Source of the DNA: Angiostrongylus vasorum
Lineage: Eukaryota > Nematoda > Chromadorea > Rhabditida > Metastrongylidae
Direction: 5' to 3'
Assembly (NCBI GenBank): GCA_018806985.1
Contig: JADANN010000018.1
Span: forward strand, 2,450,501-2,514,500
DNA length: 64,000 bases
A program made the position numbers and the translations under genes. Below are positions 58,901 to 64,000 of the stretch, in pieces (within the stretch, counting starts at the first letter, position 1; each line of letters starts with the position of its first letter). The notes beneath the pieces are model-generated. The model did no database searches, was not told the origin of the DNA, and saw only the letters and a list, made by a program, of their open reading frames with translations.

Positions 58901-60292
58901 CAAACGATTCTAGTACCAATTTGTCGACCACAACCTCTCTCTCGATTCCACTACCACGGCTGAGTGCTTGGTTTGCTAATTCGTTTATAATAACCTTACT
59001 AAAGACGTTGAACTTTGCTTGTAGATCAAAGAAGCTGCGTAAACAGCATGAGACTAACTTGAAGTCGAGCAGTGGATGACAGTAATGTTAAAGGGCGTTC
59101 TATAATAGCGGTGATGTCATCGCCAAAAAAAATGGTTGTCTTACTCTATGATGGTGCTATCAACCTCGGCAATGATTGAATAGTTCTTTATATCTTTTTA
59201 GCAAATATAAAGAATTATTCAATAATGAGTGTCCTGTTAGGAAACAGAAATCTTCAATAGCTTGAAAACTCAGTTTTAAATGATATCCTTCACAAGAAGT
59301 CACGCCCCGCTGCCATCATATATTTGGTCAGAGAAGCTTCGTTAGTTCGTCGTCTTCAGTTCGCTCGGCTTCGGGGCTAATAATGATGTCAATTACTGAG
59401 ACACTGATTTCTGACATTCTCACATTTCATCGTGTTCAGATTACTGGAGAAGATTTCAAACTAGAAAAAACCGAAAGCCTAAACAGATACTGAACTTGAC
59501 ACAAACTAGCTTGGACCGTAAGCTACTGAATATAAGAGATTTTCGCAATCTTCAAAGAAAGTAGATTTTTTTTGTTATTGAAATGGGATTTGAGAATCAG
59601 ACATGCCTGTGTTTTGCACTTCGATGTTTACAACCATAAGGAGAGTGGATTTTTAAAGAATATCACCAAGACGCTAAGATAAAGGTAATTAAAGACAAGG
59701 TGCTTAATGGCATTTTCGAGAACAAAAATATCAAAAAATTTCTGCTGATGTCATGAAAGTGTTCGGCTGAGTGGATTACAAGCCAATTTGACCTTTCCAG
59801 GCGCTGAAGAAGGCGAAACTGCCGCAACGTTAGCTACTTTGAGCGAATAACGCAGTAATAACAACCCCCCTGCTTGCTCATCGAGAAAACAGTGATATTT
59901 CAAAAATTACTGTGTTGTAAAACAAAGGAAGTTATCTAGTAAATTCCTTCCCTGGAAATTCATGCTGTCAATGTGATTTTTCGAAAATATAAAACCCGGA
60001 CGAGACGTAGATTCAAGCGAAGAAGAGCAGGAGACTTCCAGAAGCAGTTAGAGCAATACAACCACTTCATGCTTTCATGGAAAACTGAGGCACACACGCC
60101 GAACATCTCACCGCTCGAATTACGTGGCTTTTTAGTTCTCTTGAAAAACCGAGTTCTGCGCAATTTTGTCACATTGGAATTTTGGATTTTTCTTCAGAAG
60201 TGGAGGACTAAATTAAAAATATGAGTTCTACGGAAGTCACACGAACCTTCTTATCAACATGTTGACACTGACAACGACCGGACCATGACTTC
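46810..60292 (-). CDS. Glutamate-gated chloride channel subunit gene (GluCl alpha-like), spliced, partial
   Basis: Eight minus-strand exons join in consistent phase: 60292-60247, 58352-58185, 54533-54406, 52527-52458, 50343-50264, 49918-49833, 49756-49621 and 46954-46810. Together they read as a Cys-loop ligand-gated chloride channel: start of the ligand-binding domain (GPVVVSVN), loop A (WMPDSFF), Cys-loop from CPMHLQYY to the second Cys, a second Cys pair (TTYCTS and TYSC), M1 ([10 protein letters not shown]), M2 with the anion-selectivity PAR motif, and M3. GluCl subunits form pentamers in nematode neuron, pharynx and muscle membranes and are the targets of ivermectin-class drugs (family knowledge). 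The sequence looks closest to the avr-14/avr-15/glc class, but I cannot choose an orthologue. Signal peptide, most of the M3-M4 loop and M4 were not found. Four single-base insertions interrupt the frame in exons 58352-58185 and 54533-54406, so the copy is either a pseudogene or null allele, or contains assembly errors. Confidence 0.93.
47779..48058 (-). mobile_element. SINE A copy with 12-base target duplication
   Basis: A diverged full-length copy (AGGTGACTGAATGC, TGTGGTGGCCTACC, head ending TTACACGCCTGCT). It is flanked by ttatcgagaaat (47767-47778) and ttatcgaaaaat (48059-48070), one mismatch. It lies in the GluCl M2-M3 intron. Confidence 0.85.
48288..49570 (+). mobile_element. RTE-type LINE copy 2, 5'-truncated, in GluCl intron
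   Basis: Starts at the reverse transcriptase ([20 protein letters not shown]) and runs to the C-terminus (about 49566) with several frameshifts. The catalytic FADD box reads FVNG (48838-48850 region), so both aspartates are lost. Conserved blocks still visible are [53 protein letters not shown] and [17 protein letters not shown]. It lies in the M2-M3 intron of the GluCl gene, opposite in orientation to it. Confidence 0.92.
49621..49756 (-). CDS. GluCl exon: M1 and M2 pore helices
   Basis: A 136-base exon from a CCACTTTTAG acceptor to a CAG|GTATAG donor. It encodes M1 ([20 protein letters not shown], then FWLD) and M2 ([18 protein letters not shown]). The PAR motif at the inner end of M2 is the anion-selectivity signature. 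The frame is intact and the exon ends in phase 0. The donor lies only about 50 bases beyond the 3' end of an RTE copy that inserted into the next intron in the opposite orientation. Confidence 0.96.
49833..49918 (-). CDS. GluCl exon: second disulphide and loop C to pre-M1
   Basis: An 86-base exon with a GGTTTTAG acceptor. It reads [20 protein letters not shown] then ILELRRQF. The two cysteines (TTYC and TYSC) form the second disulphide that distinguishes GluCl and glycine-type receptors from GABA receptors (family knowledge). It ends two bases into a serine codon completed by the next exon. The intron that follows is only 76 bases (49757-49832), typical for nematodes. Confidence 0.95.
49986..50172 (-). 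mobile_element. SINE C copy in a GluCl intron
   Basis: GGTGCTAAGATATTTGC, GGTGTCTGCGGTGGGGGAAC, CCTGTCTCTCAGC and the outer block CGCCATCAGCAATCACCCG, which is also seen at 5575. Confidence 0.8.
50264..50343 (-). CDS. GluCl exon: ligand-binding domain, loop F region
   Basis: An 80-base exon with a GATTTACAG acceptor and a perfect GTAAGT donor. It reads (E)[19 protein letters not shown] then PSFQLNN, matching the GluCl segment between the Cys-loop and the second Cys pair. It ends in phase 0, as needed for the next exon. The following intron (49919-50263) carries a SINE C insertion. Confidence 0.95.
50488..50907 (-). pseudogene. Unrecognised coding-like frame with one stop, nested in a GluCl intron
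   Basis: The minus strand is open in one frame for about 140 codons except for a single TAA near 50690. It starts after an ATTATCAG ([20 protein letters not shown]). It runs through [20 protein letters not shown] and [20 protein letters not shown], and after the stop continues with [20 protein letters not shown] and [18 protein letters not shown]. It cannot be a GluCl exon, because the flanking exons (52458 and 50343) join directly in phase. It may be an intronless gene, a processed pseudogene or chance. No family is recognised. Confidence 0.35.
51908..52190 (+). mobile_element. SINE A copy, opposite orientation
   Basis: The head GCGCATGTAGCACAGTGGTT starts the element on the plus strand. 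The body and the tail GAGCTTTATCTTTTATT match the other copies in reverse. No convincing duplication was found. Confidence 0.85.
52458..52527 (-). CDS. GluCl exon: second half of Cys-loop
   Basis: A 70-base exon between a TTCATTACAG acceptor and a GTTCGT donor. It is phase 0 at the start and has one leftover base at the end. It reads [20 protein letters not shown] then NDI, the conserved Cys-loop and following strand of GluCls. The final G plus AA of the next exon gives Glu (NDIEYRWK). No indels or stops are present. Confidence 0.95.
53145..53462 (-). mobile_element. SINE B copy in a GluCl intron
   Basis: Contains TCTGCAGATCCCAGTAC, GTGTTGTTTCGGCTGTTGC, TGGACTGGAGGAGTGCG and the head CCACTGCGCTACC. 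A short internal duplication (TTGTTTCCTGA.ATACCGC) lies just before the head. Confidence 0.8.
53598..53970 (+). mobile_element. R element copy in a GluCl intron
   Basis: Full-length copy, close to that at 28687, ending GACGGGCCGTTCAAGTATCA. It contains long open frames on both strands that belong to the repeat. Confidence 0.85.
54406..54533 (-). CDS. GluCl exon: NEKQ to first half of Cys-loop; frameshifted
   Basis: The acceptor is GTTTTAG and the donor is CAG|GTAGTA. The conserved reading is [42 protein letters not shown] (42 codons, 126 bases), but the exon is 128 bases long. One extra base lies in a run of six A (plus-strand TTTTTT, 54512-54517), just before KHMIDKPN. A second lies between the Cys and Met codons of CPM (plus-strand 54418-54421, four bases where three are expected). 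With both removed the exon is phase 0 at both ends and joins YYPMDVQTC in the next exon to complete the 13-residue Cys-loop. The intron upstream contains the mariner and RTE insertions. Confidence 0.9.
54600..55270 (+). pseudogene. mariner-family transposase relic
   Basis: The plus strand, with frameshifts, reads KWIL-stop-DNQRR (first catalytic Asp kept, the preceding Tyr codon now TAA) and [18 protein letters not shown]. It continues with [20 protein letters not shown], then [10 protein letters not shown] (second Asp kept), LNELGYE, then SPYS and YHLSKHLNN. The third catalytic position (SPDLAPSDYHLF in relatives) is lost. It lies in the GluCl intron beside RTE copy 3. Confidence 0.88.
55310..57610 (-). 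mobile_element. RTE-type LINE copy 3 with nearly complete endonuclease and deleted RT
   Basis: The minus strand has a continuous 223-codon endonuclease frame (57280-56609). It includes [17 protein letters not shown], the catalytic Glu motif (IALAETRRR), [16 protein letters not shown] and, further on, ETDHII and GSDHRLF. The GDFN motif reads GYVN, losing a metal-binding Asp. After the linker (56026-55775) the sequence jumps directly into the C-terminal domain (junction near 55771), so the reverse transcriptase core is missing. The end reads [13 protein letters not shown] (about 55340). It lies in a GluCl intron. Confidence 0.92.
58185..58352 (-). CDS. GluCl exon: ligand-binding domain, loop A; frameshifted
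   Basis: The acceptor is CTTTTCAG. The first 35 codons read in frame ([20 protein letters not shown], then [10 protein letters not shown], then PGDNK). The conserved continuation [20 protein letters not shown] is encoded, but one base out of frame, after a run of four A (58246-58249 on the plus strand as TTTT). Three A would restore the frame. At the 3' end the codon CAG is followed by GGTGAAA. The expected phase-0 junction to the next exon (NEKQ) needs CAG directly followed by GTGAAA, so one G also appears extra (plus-strand CCC, 58184-58186). The WMPD motif is nearly invariant in the family, so the underlying exon is real. What is uncertain is whether the indels are biological. Confidence 0.9.
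58757..58935 (-). mobile_element. SINE A fragment lacking the tRNA head
   Basis: The tail and body blocks (GTAAAGCTTTCGGCTGC, GATGCGCCATGCATTCGAC, AGTGTGCTATCC) match SINE A up to the CCAATTTGTCGACC region, then stop. Confidence 0.75.
59155..59235. repeat. Short palindrome, foldback-related
   Basis: ATTGAATAGTTCTTTATAT and its mirror ATATAAAGAATTATTCAAT surround an 11-base loop. It is preceded by CAACCTCGGC, as in foldback ends. Confidence 0.65.
59789..59890. mobile_element. Foldback family, single-arm fragment
   Basis: GCGCTGAAGAAGGCGAAACT, GCCGCAACGTTAGCTACT and CTTGCTCATCGAGAAAACA match the middle of a subfamily 1 arm; the terminal block is missing. Confidence 0.6.
60247..60292 (-). CDS. 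GluCl exon: start of ligand-binding domain (beta-1)
   Basis: A 46-base exon preceded by a TTTTCAG acceptor and followed by a GTTCGT donor. It starts in phase 1 and ends two bases into a codon. It reads [14 protein letters not shown], the conserved first beta strand of nematode GluCls. The two leftover bases (AG) plus the first T of the next exon make serine, giving S-ISKIDDVN across the junction. The match of phase and sequence makes the call secure despite the small size. The preceding exon (signal peptide and N-terminal helix) was not found with confidence. A weak candidate lies near 61300-61370 on the same strand, where SRMLIHEIF resembles the helix that precedes this strand in GluCls. Confidence 0.9.
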
Positions 60293-61299
60293 CTGAAAAG
60301 ACGTAACTTATTGAGAAAAAGACATGAAGAGAGATTGTTTTTCTTTTCCAAACGTCTTTTCACCTTAACCAACCTAACCATGTGTACTTTGGTGTGAGGC
60401 GAAAATGATGAAGCATTTCAATAAAACAGAGTTCTAAACGATGCACTGATAGCTAATGCCTATTCAGCTGTTTTTAGCGTGGGAATCTCCCTTATAGGGC
60501 AAAAGTTGGTTCTCTCTTTTATGTCACAAAAAGGTAGAAAACGCGGCTGCATGGCACTAGACAGCCAAATGTTGAGCTTACATTGAAGTACAAACGTGCA
60601 AGCAACTTTATGTTAAGCGAGTTAATCAAAAATTTGCCTAACTTTATGAAAAAACTTAACAAGAACCTTTCACTGTTAGATTTATTCCTGGAGGTCGAAC
60701 GCGCCAATCGTAGCCTTTGTTCAGCAATTTCTTGATGATTTCAGCATCGGAGTATGCGTCCGCTTCACTTTAAAAACGTATTTTTTTTGTGAGCTTAGAC
60801 ACAATAACCGCATCCTGGCTTGATTTAGGGAAAAAGTGAAAGAAAATAAGAAGTTCGAAAACTACTTTATTTCCTGAACGTCTCCAAGTTAACATTTTTT
60901 GTGAATCAATATGGAATCTGTTTTTTCCTTTCAATTGTTCTTATCTCTTCAGCTCTTCTTTGAATACTTTGGCGCCGCTAGTTACAGTTTAGTTCTAAGA
61001 TAAGTTTTATAGCATTGAGATGGTATTTTCAAAAGTTTGCCTAACTGACAGTGTGACAGCACTTAAAATATTTTTAGAACGTTGTTTGCTGATTTCAACG
61101 ATTTGATGACAACAAACTATTTACACACCACTTACTGAAAGGTGAAGTCAGCTCATAGACGGACTTCGCATCGCTTTTCGAGAGTGCTTAATTAGATGGG
61201 ATTTTTAACTTACTTTACTTATAGTCAAGCGGATTTCTTGCGAACGATCTCACCATGATAAAAAAAGGCTGCGTGCTTAAAAATGCCCAAACAAAGACG

Positions 61300-61372
61300 A
61301 TGTAGCTCGGAACTCGATATCCGATATAGAGGAAGATCTCGTGGATCAGCATTCTAGAGGTGAATAGCGATA
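61300..61372 (-). CDS. Possible N-terminal GluCl exon (weak)
   Basis: In a minus-strand open frame (61215-61496) the stretch SRMLIHEIFLYIGYRVP resembles the N-terminal helix and RVRPP motif that precede GPVVVSVN in GluCl subunits. It lies about 1 kb upstream of the next recognised exon. The resemblance is loose, the expected phase-1 donor is not evident, and the hydrophobic stretch that follows could be chance. Confidence 0.25.
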
Positions 61373-61997
61373 ATTCCTTGGCAGCAGAACTCTCTGAATG
61401 GGCGACTACTGTTACTGAATGAGAACCGCGCCCATCGTTGAGAATCGCCGGATGAGGACGGGTGGAGCTCCACTGACTGGTCAGCGCTTGTAACACACCG
61501 GAAATAGAAATTTCTTAGACGAAGGCAATCCAATTCGGATTTATAGAAATCTCTATGTGATCGAACATTCTGGTGAATGAAACAATAAAAGTATAGGAAC
61601 ATTTATAGAAATTTCAACCGTTTTTTAGATAGTAGGTTAGAATAAAATGAAAAAAGTATGTGTTAAGAATCGTTATCCTTCGATTACTACCTCACTTACT
61701 CAACTGAAATCTGAATAAACTTTAACGGTATTAGCACGGATATAGAAATAGTTCTTTAGAACTTGTTAAACTTTGCGGTTTAAGCAAATTTGGAGGGAAA
61801 TAACAGTTTCAAGAGGTTACATACGACGAGAGAGCGAGGGATTAGTATGCTTGGAGTGTTACGGAGTTTCTTCTATAAGTGTGTTAAATTCTCAAGTCCT
61901 CCCTCAAGTGAGAGTGCGTCAGCTCACAACAAATTACCGCCAGTTATTGGGGAACAAGTGAGTATTTTAAAGAGACAAACAATTTGTATGCCATCAA

Positions 61998-62146
61998 TTT
62001 TGACGAAGGGGCAGACTTTGGCCAGGCTGTCCCTGAGATTCCAGGGAACCACAATGGCTTAACAAGCAGATCTCCGAAAAATGGTGGTTATGCTGGGGCC
62101 CGCACCACTAGTGACGAGGGGGCCGTTCAAGTATCAAGTAGGTAAG
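61998..62146 (+). mobile_element. R element copy, strongly 5'-truncated
   Basis: Begins at GGGGCAGACTTTGGCCAGGC and ends GGCCGTTCAAGTATCAAGTA. Confidence 0.82.
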
Positions 62147-63799
62147 TAATTTTGACAAAGAAGAAAGTCTGACAGCCTACGAGGAACGGTAGTGTTTGCA
62201 GATACTCTGACCTAATTTTCGTTTTTAAAAAAATTCAGACATTTTGGTTCATTCGAAAAGGCACAGACATCCTCGCTCCAGGATCTTTCTATCTTGCTAC
62301 CGATGTACAGTACAGTCTAGAGTTGACAGTTTTCATAAAACGCGCAGCCATCTCTGAGAAAGCTTTATATAATAATCGTTAACATGAAGAAAGTCTTAAG
62401 AAGCCAAAATCTTAAAATTTGAAAAGAAAATTTTAGCGAAGTTAAAGTGGATTTCGTGTTTACGACAACTTCCAGCAGTAAAACTCGAATCGTGGAAAAC
62501 GAAAGAGGCATAACGCGAAGTATTGGACTGGAAGAAGGTGAAAAAGAAAAAAAAGACAGAGAAAAGGGAAAAGAAACAAGTTGCAGAACGAAGAGAACAG
62601 TCTAAGAGATGAAGATGATTACTCGAGAAATGATTAAGCGTCTGAAGGAGGTCACAAGAAAGGAGGGGTTTGACTTTATCAAGAAGGAAGAAATATGTTT
62701 GATGGATCCAAAGGAAACAAATAGAAAGGAACGAGCTCTATAAGTTGATGCACTCAGATACTCCTTCGGTTTAAGTAATGCACTTCTAAACCAAAGGGTA
62801 CTCCTTTTTAGCCACACATGGTGTTTGGTGACTAATAAGACTAGTAATGTCTGAATGACAAAAAAGGCAAGTGGTTGCAACTTGTTCTTGCGCAACTCTT
62901 CGTAGGATGTCATGGAATCGATCCAGGAGTGAAATACGCGGCAAACATAAGAAATCGACCGAATCTCGGCACTGTTTAGTCAAATAATGAGCAGAGGACA
63001 TGCAAAGTGACGTTGCCATCCTCTACCGCTTGCTAACCCGTTAAACAGAGAATTACTTGATTTAACTTCAGTGCAAGTTGTTTTGGTCCAAGTCGTGTGA
63101 CAGCCTCATTCGATCAAAAGACAAGGAGAACTTACTCTTCTAAGTGGCTCTTTATTGTTACCTGGGCAATATCTGCTGTTAACGCTAGATGAAGCCATGG
63201 GTGGCTTTTCGAGCTCCCTAAAAGTAAAGTGGACTTAGGCGCCGGAGGCAACACATAAGCGTTAACTATGTAAAGTCCAGCTACTTCACTGAATCCCTTT
63301 GATAAAGTTGACGTGTACTATACAATCGCATCTTCAAAAATACATGCACCCACATATCTAATATGTGTATACGGAGGCTTAATGTCAATTTGATGTATTG
63401 GAGGTGAGGAACCTATCAACGAGTTCATCCCCCCTACTCAGAAGCAGCTTCTGGTCGGCTTTCGTCCGTGTTCAGTCTATCGACCACCCATAGGTGCCAA
63501 ATCTAGCTTCAAAACTAGTTGACCCAAAATTCTTTTTCATTAGAAAGGTTTATGGAACTTTTTTCAAGACTGTGAAGTGATTGGGGTTTTCCACGAGAAT
63601 CCCAAGAACCACTACGAAAACAATAGTAAAATGAATTTCAAGGAAACGAAATGAGTTAAGAGTTCGTCAACTGATCAATGCTACTCCTATCGCCAGCTAA
63701 AATTATAATATTAGGCGCAATCTCCTGCAACTCTGTCATTGCTATATGAAAGATGTTATATAAGTCCCTACTTGGATACTTACTTGGATAATTGGACGG

Positions 63800-63930
63800 T
63801 CCGCCTTCATGAGCTGTGCGGACCCCAGCACATATGCCATTCGTTCTTTCCTCTCGCGATCGTAGTCCATGGTGGTGGTCATGTTCGAGCATGGTATCGC
63901 TTACGAGTCTCGTACCGTGATCTGTAAAAC
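63800..63930 (-). mobile_element. SINE B fragment (tail end)
   Basis: TGCGGACCCCAGCACATATG followed by ATTCGTTCTTTCCTCTCGC matches the start of the other minus-strand SINE B copies. Confidence 0.55.
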
Positions 63931-64000
63931 AACTACAGCTGCGGGTACAGCTGATTAACTTTGTTTATGAACACGTCCGCCCAACGTGTAGGTGGTCGTC

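Larger units (their letters stand above)
58353..60246. other. GluCl intron
   Basis: Lies between two recognised GluCl exons. It holds a SINE A fragment and foldback pieces. The open frame at 59973-60224 (+) is unsupported. Confidence 0.6.
60293..64000. other. Upstream region of GluCl gene; mostly unresolved
   Basis: Should contain the first GluCl exon(s) and promoter, which I could not place apart from the weak candidate at 61300. Also holds an R fragment, a SINE B fragment and a purine-rich stretch (62450-62740) with a lysine-rich plus frame. Confidence 0.4.

Noticed and set aside
62475..62742. Lysine-rich plus-strand frame
   Set aside because: Purine-rich low-complexity DNA with an internal stop; no acceptor or donor fits well.

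Overview
This is eukaryotic DNA, most likely from a clade V (strongylid, hookworm-like) nematode. The evidence is small exons with nematode-type splice signals (TTTCAG, TTTTAG or TTACAG acceptors; GTAAGT or GTGAGT donors), a few very short introns (about 50-80 bases), a serine tRNA of nematode type, RTE-class retrotransposons, several tRNA-derived SINE families, a mariner relic, and a glutamate-gated chloride channel (GluCl) gene. There are no operons, Shine-Dalgarno sites, CRISPR arrays or prophages. Most of the window is intron or intergenic DNA full of decayed transposons, so most long open frames are not genes.

Genes. (1) On the minus strand, about 60.3 to 46.8 kb, eight phase-consistent exons encode a GluCl subunit from the start of the ligand-binding domain through M3. 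They include the Cys-loop, the second disulphide typical of GluCls, M1, an anion-type M2 (PAR motif) and M3. The signal peptide, the end of the intracellular loop and M4 were not found. Two extracellular-domain exons carry four single-base insertions relative to the conserved frame. (2) On the plus strand, about 10.3 to 25.3 kb, a set of exons with matching phases encodes a protein I do not recognise. (3) On the plus strand, 29.4 to 32.3 kb, more exons encode a second unrecognised product or a continuation of the first, ending in a cysteine-rich terminal exon. (4) One intact tRNA-Ser(TGA) lies at 7.6 kb inside a decaying tandem array of four tRNA units.

Mobile DNA. Three degenerate copies of one RTE-type LINE lie at 42.0-45.1 kb (-), 48.3-49.6 kb (+) and 55.3-57.6 kb (-). 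A dead mariner lies at 54.6-55.3 kb. Three tRNA-like SINE families (called A, B and C here), a TATCAAG-tailed non-autonomous element (called R), and a family of foldback (palindromic) elements are scattered through the window. Nested insertions with clear target-site duplications show that a SINE A copy and a foldback copy both entered the RTE copy at 42-45 kb. Inside the GluCl transcription unit, the introns hold two RTE copies, the mariner, and SINE A, B, C and R copies. This explains how a coding sequence of about 1.2 kb spreads over more than 13 kb.
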